A stretch of 64,000 bases of DNA from Adiantum capillus-veneris (lineage: Eukaryota; Streptophyta; Polypodiopsida; Polypodiales; Pteridaceae): contig CM043971.1 of assembly GCA_014529385.2 (NCBI GenBank), positions 96,190,382 to 96,254,381 on the forward strand. Reading direction: 5' to 3'. The translations under genes and the position numbers were made by a program. The notes beneath the pieces were generated by a model. The model had not been told where the DNA came from. It did no database searches and saw only the letters and a list, made by a program, of their open reading frames with translations. Positions 22,298-32,309 of this stretch are shown in pieces (position 1 is the first letter of the stretch; each line of letters begins with the position of its first letter).

Positions 22298-24046
22298 TTA
22301 CCTTTTATCTTGGGCATCAGGTTCTCTCTCACTGTTTCCTGCTCGTTTCCTCCTATAGCATTCTTGGCATCTAGGGTGTTGATTAGCAAAATCATAAAAC
22401 TTGATATTCTCGGGTTCCCTTCCACGCTCACTTGAGGTGTCTGAACACTCATTATCTGCATCATCATTTACTTCCAGATGTTCAGAGGAGTTATAAAACT
22501 CTTCTTGTCCTAGTGGTTCTATCGTCTCATCTTCTCCTGGTATAATGCTTACCATGTAGTAGAGTAGCACATCATAGCCATCCTTATTGCAAAATTTTGT
22601 TGTTGGACTATCTGTAATGGTACAGACATCCAATGTTGCTAGTATGTGTTCCCATTCTAAAGGTTCCAAGGCATCTTCAGGGAAAGGTTCCAAAATATAC
22701 TCCTTGTCCTCTATCGCTCTTTCTAAGACGCATTCCTCTTTTCTTAAGCTTCCACAATGTGAAGCTCTGCACATCCACAACTCTTTTTGCTGCCCTAACC
22801 ATGCTGGGAGTTCCGATCCTGCTACTGTATCTGAATCAAACTCTTCCACAGGTGTTTGGTTCACATCTTTGTAACTATGGTCTCTCAGGTGTATTTTAGT
22901 TGTTGTCTCGCCATGTCTGAGGTATATGTGGTCGTAACCCCAATCTTGGACCATCTTCAATTCTCGCATGAATGGTCTTCCCAAGATGATCTCATAATTG
23001 TTCTTTTTGTCGAAATCAACTATTGCAAATGTATTCTCATACTCGATTTCGCACGAAGTGACAATCACTTTTTCTAAGAGTCCTAGAGGCTTCTCCATGA
23101 ACCCATCTGCCAATTGCAATTTCATTCTGGTAGCCCTTAAAGCTGGTTTTTCCCATTTTTTCCAGATTTCCTTGGTGGCAATAGCAACTCCCGCTCCATT
23201 GTCAAGAATAGCTTTGGAAACTACTCCTTGGAATTCTACTGGTAGCGTGGTGTTTCCATCTTCTCCCTTGCAATACTCTCCAACCTTGTTTAATGGTACT
23301 GGCCTAGTGTTTAGTTGAGGCATGTCCAACTCTCTGATCCCTTCACGTAGCCTCAAGGTGGGGTCTCTCACTCCAAATTTTTCTAGGCATTTACCTACTA
23401 TGGTCCACATGTTTGGTCGTAACCTTAGGAGTTCTGCTAATGTGATTGTGCATGCCACCGAGGTGGACAACAATTCAATCAATCCTTGTGAATCCATCAC
23501 TTTGTTAGAAGAAAGTCTTTGAGATGGGATTGCTCTCACTTCCAACTTGGCTTCATACTCTCCTAGGTAAGAGGGTAAAGTTTTCAGCAAGTCTAGTTGG
23601 CTGTGCCCCAAACTAATTGATCCTTGGTCTCCCCCTTGTGAATGTATCTCAAAGTTCAATTGTGACCTTGCCTCAAATTCTTCAATAGGAGGTAAGATCA
23701 CATTCTTTTCTTTTCTCGTGCTATTCATGTGGTTACTCATCCTATTAGCCTCGTTGGCCTCACGGATTTGCTTCCACAAATCGTCTTGACCGTTACAGTC
23801 CTTGCCCATTTCTGTCAATATTTTAGGTTGGAACCCGTCACTTGCCTCATCTGTGGTATTTGGCACTATGATAGGCTCTCCTCTAGACTCATAGGCATTA
23901 GTGAGTCTTTCCTTTGTTTCTACTTGTTCCTCTAAAGTTGGTTGGATAGGGGTTGGAGCCGATGCCTCATGCCAATTTGCAGGTTTACCCAATGGGTCTT
24001 CCGTCAATGATTGAGCTGTTTCGATCATCTTTTTACACATTTCCAA
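22298..24046 (-). CDS. Protease region of the Tat-G polyprotein
   Basis: A 582-codon open stretch in the gag-pol frame. Residues about 260-380 are a retropepsin: LPVEFQGVVSKAILDNGAGV (Asp at 23201-23203), ENTFAIVDFDKKNNYEIILG and RPFMRELKMVQDWGYDHIYL. The catalytic triad reads Asp-Asn-Gly instead of Asp-Ser/Thr-Gly. The N-terminal 250 residues are a hydrophilic linker. The C-terminal 200 residues are acidic and Cys-containing without known motifs, leading to RT. A stop at 22298-22300 breaks the frame. The family protease matures Gag-Pol; whether Asn in the active site tolerates catalysis is unknown. Confidence 0.82.
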   Translation of the reverse strand: MEMCKKMIETAQSLTEDPLGKPANWHEASAPTPIQPTLEEQVETKERLTNAYESRGEPIIVPNTTDEASDGFQPKILTEMGKDCNGQDDLWKQIREANEANRMSNHMNSTRKEKNVILPPIEEFEARSQLNFEIHSQGGDQGSISLGHSQLDLLKTLPSYLGEYEAKLEVRAIPSQRLSSNKVMDSQGLIELLSTSVACTITLAELLRLRPNMWTIVGKCLEKFGVRDPTLRLREGIRELDMPQLNTRPVPLNKVGEYCKGEDGNTTLPVEFQGVVSKAILDNGAGVAIATKEIWKKWEKPALRATRMKLQLADGFMEKPLGLLEKVIVTSCEIEYENTFAIVDFDKKNNYEIILGRPFMRELKMVQDWGYDHIYLRHGETTTKIHLRDHSYKDVNQTPVEEFDSDTVAGSELPAWLGQQKELWMCRASHCGSLRKEECVLERAIEDKEYILEPFPEDALEPLEWEHILATLDVCTITDSPTTKFCNKDGYDVLLYYMVSIIPGEDETIEPLGQEEFYNSSEHLEVNDDADNECSDTSSERGREPENIKFYDFANQHPRCQECYRRKRAGNSEREPDAQDKR

Positions 24047-24055
24047 CCCTATTTT

Positions 24056-25090
24056 TTATATTTCCGCATGTGGATAAGTCATCCACCTTTGCTCTTGGGT
24101 TTGGTTCTTTTTAAGTCTAGCTTCATAAGCTTTTAGAAGCGCATCCAATTGCTCATTCACCTTGTCTGCCAGTACAGATCCTCCTGATCCTGCACTTTTG
24201 GACTCTGCTATTTCCTTGGGTGCTATGGTTGCCGTGGTGTGTGAGCTTAGGCTAGCTAGATCCTCTAACCTCTCTAATCTATCCTTTGTATGTTTCAACT
24301 CCTCGGATAGAGCTGTTTGCTCTCGTTCCTTCCTGGCTTTCACACGCGCCTTTCTAGCTTTCCAAGTGCTTCTCTGATTTTTCGTTTCTGAACTTTGGGC
24401 ATCGGTTTTTGGCTCTTCAACTATGGGTTGGTTCGTCATTCTTTGCGCTTGGGCTCGTGTTACTGCCTAAATAGGTATGATTGTTTCATTTTCTGACCCC
24501 CCACTGGAAGGTACTGTTTCTAGCATGTTCAAGGTGGTTTTTGCTCCTTTGCTCGGGTTTTTAGGGCAATCGGGAATCAAATGTGTAACTCCACACTCAG
24601 TGTAGTATGCATTGACTCTAATGATTTCATCATGAGGACAATCTCTTAGCCAATGGTCTCCACCACACTTGTAACAGGGTCCCTTGGGTTGTTGAGGTGC
24701 TCCTTGAGCTCCCCTTTGTTGGTATGCATGTCTCTGTCCACCCATGCCTCCGTTGGCTATGAACAACAATGTTCGTTCATCTAAGCTATATCTTCCTTCT
24801 CCTGTTGCCTGTGAAGCTGTTGGTGGTCCTGTACTTCCTATCATGCTCCATGGTTCTGGAGTCGAGGGTTCTTCTGGTGGATAATAGATAGAGTTTGTCG
24901 CATATCCATTGGGATCTTCATAATATGCATGCATAGGCACCAAAGACTTATCCTCTGATTCAGTTACGGTTGGTGTATATCTTATACCAACTGGTCGTAA
25001 TCCTGGTAGGGGTGGTTGTTGCCCCAACACCGGTTGTGGTCTTTCTACACCTACAGGTCCTGGTAGGTTGCCTGCTTGATACCTGGGCAT
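24056..25090 (-). pseudogene. Gag C-terminal part of Tat-G with zinc knuckle
   Basis: Two open stretches in the same frame are separated by stops at 24467-24469 and 24056-24058. The first is Pro/Gln-rich (residues 1-100) and then has CYKCGGDHWLRDC, a CX2CX3HX4C knuckle one residue shorter than the CX2CX4HX4C norm. A second Cys/His cluster follows (CGVTHLIPDC). The second stretch (24439-24056) is a Lys/Glu/Arg-rich coiled-coil-like linker. The knuckle identifies the nucleocapsid part of Gag that packages element RNA. A further in-frame stop is at 25340-25342, upstream. Confidence 0.8.
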
Positions 25091-25519
25091 TGGTGGAGTT
25101 TGATGAGAAGCTACCGGAGCTTGGGGAGAGTAAGGTCTCTCTCACACATATCCCTTGTTATAATAACATTCCTCTGTCCCATGGTTTGTCCATTTTTGTT
25201 CAATTGCACACCACTTGGGTTGTTTAGCCTGGGGTTTGGCGTACAAGTTAATCTTTTTTAGCACTTCATCTACAAGTAGCTCTTGGTTTACAGCTACTTC
25301 TCCTTTCGGTCCTGTCTTAGAAGACTTGCTTCCACTTTGTTATGAAGATGAATCGTCGTCAAAGTCTTTGAACTCCCCCTCTTTGTAGACCGCACAATTG
25401 TCTACAAGGTAAAGAGCCTTCTTGGTCAACTCATTCAACGTCGTGATTCTTTTCATATGTAAGTCTTTCTGGAGATCCGCATTCCTTAGTCCTTGGATGA
25501 ATATCAACATGAGTCTAGA

Positions 25520-26143
25520 CTAAGTTGGCAGTTCTTCCACCGAACAGAACTTAACATATCTTTTTAGTCTTAGGGCTGCCTTTCGTACAGATTCTCCATC
25601 TTTTTGTTTGAATTTATGGATTTGTGAGATGGTATTATGAGCTATCCCCCTTTGTGAGAATTCCTCAATAAACTCATCAAACACTTCCTCCATAGACTCA
25701 AAGTCTCTACGCTCTACAGAGTCAAACCAAGTGGCCGCGTCATCCTCTAGGGTTAGTCCAAACCCTACAAATTGGGTAGGGAAGTCTAACACCTCTTCGG
25801 CTCTAATTACACGCACAAAGGCTGCTACATGATCTCTTGGGTCTCTACTTCCTGTGTATTTCTTGTTTACCCATTTCTGCACTTGAGAAGGACGGATTCT
25901 CCGATGGTCTACAAACCTCATCATTGGATCTCCACGTCCTAATCGATATACCTCCTTGGGTCTTCTGTAATAGGTTGGTTCCTCTCCCAGTGGTGCTCCT
26001 AAGCCATAATTTCTAATAGTTCTCGCCAGAGATGGTTCATCTCTTCGAACTCGTTCTATGGGTGGCCCTCCAGGCTCTGTTGACCCTTGAGTCTTTGGCT
26101 TACTCTCTCCTTGATACCTTGAATAGAGTGGTGGTTCTTGCAA
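25520..26143 (-). pseudogene. gag: gag (capsid domain) of Tat-G
   Basis: The retrotransposon Gag domain is clear: VQKWVNKKYTGSRDPRDHVA, FGLTLEDDAATWFDSV, ESMEEVFDEFIEEFSQRG and ESVRKAALRLKRYVKF follow in the canonical order over about 120 residues. The first 70 residues are a basic Pro/Arg-rich leader. A stop at 25520-25522 ends the open stretch, but the same frame continues toward the zinc knuckle, so gag, protease and RT were one polyprotein. The protein would form the particle shell. Confidence 0.9.
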
Positions 26144-26304
26144 ATCCCTTAGCCCTCATGCGGCCTGATAACCATCTCGGTTTCTGTCTTGTTCCATTGT
26201 AGCACTCTGTCGAAGTCATGCCTGCAATGATGGCTGGTTTGCCGGTTGGTTTTGGTTGTTGAATGCCTACGGTCGGGTGGAATGTGAGGTAGCGTCATAC
26301 TCTT

Positions 26305-27113
26305 CTAAAAAAGGATTCGTCGACTTGCTTGGGTGTAGGTGGCTCTTGGCACTTCCTCAGGGGCATATGCTAATGCTCCTGGACCTGTTGCCCTTTCTAC
26401 CTCTTCTGGGAGAATACGTTGGTATTCTCGCCCGTATCTATCAACAAAAACTATACCCTTCCCCATGGCAGTTTCATAAGAGAATAAGTAAAGAACCTTG
26501 TCTTTGCTTAATTCGTTTACGTATGGTTCTTTGCTGCGAAAGTAAAAGATTATACCCTCACTCTCATGCTTGTAGATTCCCACGTTCTCGTTATAAGTTG
26601 GAACCCTGGTTGTTTTCTTATCATACATAAAAATAGCTCCGGGCCGATCAATGTTTGGTGGCGGTTCTTGAGCTTCTGAAACCATTTTCCCTTTCGCCAC
26701 GTTATCTCCATATCTGTTGTAATCTTCAAGGTTACTAACTATCAGATAGTGGTTCCCCCTTTTGTCTCGGAATCTATCTCCATGATCATAGACTTGGATT
26801 ATCTCCAATCTTTGAGCCGGCCTCTCTTCGATACAAATGCACTTGCGTCCTCGATAGTCAGAATAGACTAGGGCTCCCCTCGAGTTTGTTCCCTCTAAGA
26901 AGATCACAGTGAGTTTGGAATCATTCAAAGGATTTAGGGAGGTGCTTCCTCCTAGCATTGGTCCGTCATGGGTGAAACCTCCTGGCTGTTGACTACCCAT
27001 CATGAAGAAAGATTTGTCTGACGAAGTGTCAGTATCACTACCTTCCTCAATAATCGGTGCTACTGGATCTAGCCTTGCCTGAGTTACACTCTCTCGATGG
27101 ACACTAAGCTACC
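26305..27113 (-). CDS. Upstream ORF of Tat-G (before gag), function unknown
   Basis: An open frame in a different phase from gag runs from about 27113 (no ATG at its very start; ATGs at 27003 and 27000) to a stop at 26305. From the ATG it encodes 232 residues. I recognise no family. It looks beta-rich, with recurring short blocks of the type aromatic-Asp-x-x-Gly: VYSDYRGRKC, VYDHGDRFRDKRGNHY and VFVDRYGREYQ. The region before the ATG is acidic. Ogre-type Tat elements are known to carry an extra ORF upstream of gag; position and size fit such an ORF1, but I cannot show homology by eye. Confidence 0.55.
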
Positions 27114-28971
27114 TTGGTCACCTGCCACCTTCTGGTCTCTAACAATGTATCTTCCTGATCTTAAATTCATCAAGCTTATCAATGCAATTTATCACAAATC
27201 CAACCACTCACCTAGCAAAGGATCAATCTCTGCACAACTTCTTGCTTTGCTGTTGAATATACATGTACACAAGCGTTTAATTTCGGCAATCGAATCAAAG
27301 CATTTATCTGCTAGAGGTTATCTTATTAATGATCGGTATAACTGGAGAGTTAATCTCAACCACTACTGTATTTTATACAATGCTGCTGTTCTGGATTAGG
27401 TCTGCTATTATGGAGCTGTACTTCCCTCGGATGTTGGTCGATTTATGCTAAAAAGTCTGAATTTAGTCTTTGCTCCGTCAGATGGACAAACAAGGTCCAA
27501 ATTCACTTCTGAAAGAAGTTCTGGAACCCTTAAGCCAAATAGAATCTCATTGTCTAAGCTCAGTCAAATTTTCTCTTTAGTAGGCCCCAATAGACATCCT
27601 ACGCGTAGGATGTCTCTGCTTTATTTTGCCTGGATTTTTGCACTATGGTTTCCCCTTGATGTGCTGAGTCTACAGCTGTTTTTACTTTTTGATTTGGACA
27701 CCTATTAGCTGGTCAATGAGTCAAAAATCTATTCCGACAGCCTGTTGTTGATCTTGATCAGTTTAACCAACTCCAATTTGGACCAAAATTGACTAGGGGG
27801 CTTGCCTCAAGCTATACAACACCTTGCTATGCCCACAGTCAGTATCTGGCTTCAAATTCTTGCTTTAGACATCCTACGCGTAGGATGTCTTTTTCATCAG
27901 AATGGCTTCAAACTCAAAGCACAGGCTCCCCTTGAGTTGCTGATCACTTTGGTATGCTCAAAATTTGGTTTGGAGTCCAAAATCACACAGAAGACATCCT
28001 ACGCGTAGGATGTCTTTTTGGCCTGTTTGACCCCAGACTTAACCCACAGCTTCCCCTTGATGTCAGTAACCCAGTGGTATGCTTAGATTTTGGTTTGGAT
28101 TTCAAAAGTCCCCAATTTTAGCTGTTTTTTCCTTTTCCAGTCAAAAGTGCTAAAGTCTGCTTTGAACCCAATTTTCTTACCCAAATGAGATGAAACCCCT
28201 TTCAGTCACTCAATATATCATGCAAGACATGCTCATGCAGCCATCTTATGCTTTTGGTCTCAAAATAATGTTTTGGCACAATTTGGGTAGGATGTCTAGC
28301 AATTTCAGTCTATCTAGCCTTATCCTGTCAAAATATGGTCAAATTTCCACTTTCCAATTGAAATTAGGGTAAACCCCACCTTCTGAACACACTGGTCAAC
28401 TCAAAATCCCAAAATTCCCACCAGATTAGCCTATAGACATCCTACGCGTAGGATGTCTCCTGACTTGAAATTAATTTTTTTTCTGATAGAAATGCTCCTG
28501 ATGCTCTGTAGCTCTACCAGAAACACTCACAGTAACTTTTGGACTTCTCTTAGGCTTTCAAATACACTTTTGCGTCTTTTACAAACTTGTGATGAATTTA
28601 CCAAGCAAGTATACATACATGAAATGCTCTAAATCCTGAATCATGATATCCTACTTACTCTACTCCTACTTATCATGTGAAATGGTGATAATGGTGTTTT
28701 GGTTGCTTTCTGGCCTTTCCTGACTCTCAAGCTCTCCTCTCACCGCTTCTACCACTCCAACTCCTACTCAAGAACTCGACTACTACCTAAAACTATCTTA
28801 GTCTACCTAAATCTACCTAAGTCGAAGAAACTAGGCCAAACACAACTTTCTAGACTCCCTCTAAGACTTAGAGAGTCCTCCACCCTCTGATCCTATCTAA
28901 ATGTAAAACAAGACTTTTGGCAAGCCAAAAATCCCTATCCTCAACGATTAGTCTCGGTCACCTACCTAAGG
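27114..28971. other. Tat-G leader (5' UTR), no protein gene seen
   Basis: About 1.9 kb lies between the primer site and the upstream ORF. The part 27560-28460 is built from diverged repeats that carry the 24-bp palindrome and shared blocks such as CCCCTTGA and GGTATGCT followed by TTTGGTTTGGA. The remainder (28460-28970 and 27114-27560) shows no motif. A + strand open frame at 27097-27399 has no family features. Confidence 0.6.
27592..28458. repeat. Array of leader repeats with four identical 24-bp palindromes
   Basis: Perfect palindromes (AGACATCCTACG plus its reverse complement) lie at 27592-27615, 27867-27890, 27992-28015 and 28435-28458. A decayed half-site, GTAGGATGTCT, lies at 28287-28297. 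The copies at 27867 and 27992 head consecutive repeats that share a downstream CCCCTTGA and TTTGGTTTGGA block about 60-100 bp away. All 24 bases are conserved in every full copy while the flanks have diverged, so the palindrome seems to be under constraint or of recent spread. Confidence 0.93.
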
Positions 28972-28995
28972 ATTTCGTCCCCGGCAGCTGCGCCA
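28972..28995 (-). other. Primer-binding site of Tat-G, tRNA-Asp-like
   Basis: On the minus strand TGGCGCAGCTGCCGGGGAC starts one base after the LTR end. It resembles the TGGCGCCGTTGCCGGGGA site (complement of plant tRNA-Asp) used by Tat and Athila elements, with two or three mismatches. Confidence 0.75.
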
Positions 28996-28996
28996 A

Positions 28997-29760
28997 TGTT
29001 GGACAGATACGCCACGATGGACGTCAGCACAACGAGAAATCACCTAACATATAATGTCAGCTAAGGACGAAGCTCAACTCGTAGGCGCGTGGAAGCAAGC
29101 ATAAGGTGTCAACCTACACTCGACCGACTCTTAACTAATTCCTACAGAGGTCTCTACCAATTGTCTAAGTCACAGCCTTCAAGAGTACATAAGAGGAAAC
29201 TTCCTACAACGCTTTCTAGAGCCGAACACCCATCAAACAATCTTGAAACACCATAGAACTTGAAGGAGACCCTACTAATACCAATAGGTCGCTCTCCCTA
29301 AGGTCTATGAACCAAAACCCCAACCCAAAACACCCGGTGCAAAATCACGTAGGATGTCTGGCCGAAATTTGCAGGTCTTCGTTTTTGAAATCTAAAGTGC
29401 CTAATGTGTAGCTCTACTCAATGTGAACACGTGGATATGCTGCAATGCAAAATCGGACAATGTATGCTCACCAAATCACCAGATGAAGCTCGTAGAAGGA
29501 GCTCGCAAAACCGGACCATACGCGCACAATGTAGGTATCGGCACATAGCTCTCGTCGGGGGCAACACACTGCACTTCTCCGCACTCAATTTCAGAATCGG
29601 TGCACACGTAGCGTCAAGATGAAGCTCACACTCTCTCTCGTACACAATACCCTCACTCACAGACTTCAAAACTTGTTTTTAAAATGACAAAAGGTTTCTT
29701 ATTAAGGTCAAAAAGTGGTATATATACCTTACAATTCTCAAACCCTAAAGTTCCAAAATC
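28997..29760 (-). repeat. 5' LTR of Tat-G, truncated
   Basis: It starts TGTTGGACAGATACG and matches the left LTR to GTTCCAAAATC at 29760. There the left LTR continues for about 175 bp, but this copy switches to unrelated sequence leading into a copia fragment. The U3 end of the 5' LTR is therefore missing, and no target-site duplication can be read. A palindrome half-site is at 29348-29359. Confidence 0.9.
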
Positions 29761-29785
29761 TTATACAAATTAATCTTATGGTAAC

Positions 29786-30047
29786 TTGATTGGATGTCTT
29801 CAATTTGCTGGCATGAACACTCGCCCTGTTATTTTGTTTGTTGCTAATTATCTTGGACAACATCTTGCACGTCCTTCTCTTAAGCATTGGTCTGCCGCAA
29901 AGCGCGTATTGAAATACTTAAAAGGCACTACAACTTTTGGTTTGGTCTATCGACAACAACTGACATCGAATTCTATGCAATCTCTTTCTCTTCTGGGTTA
30001 CACATATGCAGATTGGGCAAACTCACATTTATCTATACGATCTACTA

Positions 30048-30049
<2 letters not shown>
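29786..30049 (+). pseudogene. Ty1/copia RT-RNase H fragment
   Basis: About 88 codons match the end of copia RT and the start of its RNase H: LIGCLQFAGMNTRPVILFVA, HWSAAKRVLKYLKGTTTFGL, and YTYADWANSHLSIRSTS where the family has DADWA...RRSTSGY. It is cut on the left near the Tat-G LTR and on the right by a TA microsatellite. It is too short to function. Confidence 0.85.

Positions 30050-30120
<71 letters not shown>
30050..30120. repeat. (TA)n microsatellite, about 71 bp
   Basis: Uninterrupted TA dinucleotides between the copia fragment and a foldback repeat. Confidence 0.97.
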
Positions 30121-30121
<1 letters not shown>

Positions 30122-30122
<1 letters not shown>

Positions 30123-30216
30123 TGAGTCCAAGTTGAGTAAAGTGAGCCATATATATCCAAAGCTAGAGACCTTTTTTTGAGCTATATATGGCTCACTTTA
30201 CTCAACTTGGTCTCAC
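30122..30216. mobile_element. Foldback / MITE-like hairpin
   Basis: A 34-bp arm at 30122-30155 (starting GTGAGTCCAAGTTGAG) is repeated inverted at 30183-30216 with one mismatch, separated by 27 bp. It sits within TA-rich flanks, so any TA target duplication cannot be told from the microsatellite. It has the size and shape of a very small MITE or a hairpin-forming remnant. No protein is encoded. Confidence 0.6.
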
Positions 30217-30271
30217 CTATATATTTGTATCTTGCCCTCAATATGAATTAGTCTTTGGGAGTGTACATGGT

Positions 30272-30274
30272 GTG

Positions 30275-30330
<56 letters not shown>

Positions 30331-30332
30331 AC
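30272..30332. repeat. (CT)n microsatellite
   Basis: CT dinucleotides of about 60 bp, with one CC and one TT interruption. Confidence 0.95.
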
Positions 30333-30439
30333 ATCTCAACACATAGCCACTTTTATAAGTATATATTTATAGAATTTCATAGCATAGTTTTTAGAATGAT
30401 ATGAATAAGAACAACTTTAAACTTTGGATCTGTTTTGTA

Positions 30440-30778
30440 CAGACCAAAGATTATGATCAACCCCTGAGTCCATCAGAGATCGAGATGGTGGCATACTAGG
30501 GATACAAAACCTTGCAGTGCATCCTTACACCAGCACGCCCTTTTGCGAGTAATATTTGTAACTTTGAGTTATTTATTTAGTGCAAATTATTTTCAAATTA
30601 GTTTTTAATTGTCAATCAATTTAACTTAGATTTTATGAATGCAGAAGGTTCATGGCGAGAGAGATCTTGAGCTTGTTGCAAGAGAGGAGGAGGAGGGTAG
30701 GAGGATAGATGAGCAGCGGGCATGCGTTGCATCCTCTTCACAAGTTGGGGGATATTCTTCATATGCTTGGACATAGGA
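30440..30778 (+). pseudogene. Possible two-exon gene fragment with AT-rich intron
   Basis: Exon 1 (from an acceptor-like TTGTACAG at about 30440) reads PLSPSEIEMVAY then, after a TAG, GYKTLQCILTPARPFA. GTAATA at about 30550 and ATGCAG ending at 30645 would bound an AT-rich intron of about 96 bp with plant-like ends. Joined across it the frame stays open: an acidic Glu/Arg-rich segment (ERDLELVAREEEEGRRIDEQ), then SSSQVGGYSSYAWT and a stop near 30777. I do not recognise the family; a transposase C-terminus or a captured host gene are both possible. There is one in-frame stop in exon 1. This is the only part of the window that looks spliced. Confidence 0.35.
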
Positions 30779-31163
30779 GAATCATTCAAACAAGTCCCAT
30801 ACTAATACATAGCCGTAGTGGTGTTTAGATAGATGATCATGTTTGGGTATGGACATTGTATATATACATACATTGATGATCTATATATTTAGTCTGCTTT
30901 AGTCAGTTCTAATCTACTTGTATACTACTGTCAAGTTTCTTCATTCATATTTAGTTTGTCTCAATCATTTTAATTTATACTGTCAAGTTTTTTCATTCAT
31001 ATTAAGTTTATTTTAATCACATAGTTTCAAGGAAGAAAAGACCATACCATGATAATTTCTTCTTTGATTTTATGTTCTCATAAATTCCTCGGTTGTCTTT
31101 TGTTGTAGTGTATGTAGAACGCTCTTGAGTGTGTACTTTTTGCTTCAAATCTTGTTGTTGAGC

Positions 31164-31164
<1 letters not shown>

Positions 31165-31221
<57 letters not shown>

Positions 31222-31242
31222 CTTGTGTGTGTGTGTGTGTGT
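31165..31242. repeat. (GA)n followed by (GT)n microsatellite
   Basis: GA repeats at 31165-31219, then CCCTT, then GT repeats to 31242. Confidence 0.95.
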
Positions 31243-32301
31243 TGCTGTTTTATTTTAATAAATAAACACAAAAGAATATAAAAGTTTAAAAGATAGCTGA
31301 CTTTAGACAAGTGACCAAGGGTAGCACAAAAACAACTCAGTCTTAGAATTATTTTTATACATAGCCATAAGAATGAGACCTTATTCTAGTATTTTAATAC
31401 AAAGGGTAATCTGTATTGATTGTTCCATAAAGTGGCAAGAGTGTGGTACATCAAGGATGGACAATAGCTACGCCAAAAAAGATCCAAGAAAGGATAGAGT
31501 CCTCACCTGCATCCATGCAAACAAGACAACATATATGCTAGCCTTGGATACGTTTATAGGTGTTAGCAGACTATATTAGTTGTTATCCATGTCCAACTTA
31601 CAACCTTTTTAATTTAAACCATTATCCAAATTACTCATGAAATCCTCTTTATCCAAGTATAAGGTGTATTTTGGTTCTTTTTTAGTTCATTTTAAACTTG
31701 TAATCATAAAGGTCATCGCTTCTTTACGATATAAGTGAATTTTAGTAGGTTTCATAAAAAAGGTTATTATATACCCCACTTTTTAAACCTTTAAATAACT
31801 ATTTATATACATAAAATTTTGATTACAAGGCCACCACCCCTTCTGATCCAAGTGTTTTAATTTTTAGTTTAGTCCCAAATCATTGTGTATCTACATATCA
31901 ATCTCTACTTTTGAATATCAAGGTATCTAGATGAGTATTTCATTACCATTGTCTTCCATATCAAAATGCTATCAACTAAGCTAAAACAAGTGAGCAAGGT
32001 ATCAATCGTCCCATTCTCCCTTTTTTTTAAAAAAAAAAATCACAACCAATGTAGAGGCCCTTCCTTCTATTTCATAAAGAAGACACAATACTAAGGTGTT
32101 TTATGCATCCTCTGAGAAGTCCTAAAACTGCACGTTTGGCATATTTGACATATACAAAATTAGGAACAGATCCGACCCCATGACAACTAGTTCTCATACC
32201 AATGTAATGGGAATGGCATATGAACTTTGAGAATAGCAGAATTAAGAGAATTAAAGTGAGCATTTTTGTGAGGTCACTTTTTGAGAACATAGAGGGTGAA
32301 A
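31243..32301. other. AT-rich intergenic DNA, nothing recognised
   Basis: No open frame with a family motif, no LTR end and no structured repeat was seen on either strand. An A/T run lies at about 32020-32040. Confidence 0.5.
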
Positions 32302-32309
32302 TTAATTGA

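Larger units (their letters stand above)
9570..29760 (-). mobile_element. Tat-G: giant (20.2 kb) Tat-lineage Ty3/gypsy element, minus strand
   Basis: Two copies of a 0.76-0.93 kb LTR bound this element (9570-10503 and 28997-29760). A polypurine tract sits beside the left LTR and a tRNA-Asp-like primer site beside the right LTR, so transcription ran right to left. It carries an upstream ORF, gag, protease, RT, RNase H, a second (archaeal-type) RNase H and integrase. The aRNH and the tRNA-Asp primer are typical of the Tat lineage. The pol segment 18893-21490 is inverted. A second protease-like ORF and a 1,125-codon accessory ORF lie between pol and the 3' LTR. Most plant gypsy elements are 5-12 kb; Ogre-type Tat elements can reach 20 kb or more. 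Confidence 0.88.

Noticed and set aside
27592-28458. Regularly spaced identical 24-bp units suggested a CRISPR-like array
   Set aside because: Spacing is irregular (125-443 bp), the intervals are related repeats and not unique spacers, and the context is a plant retroelement leader.
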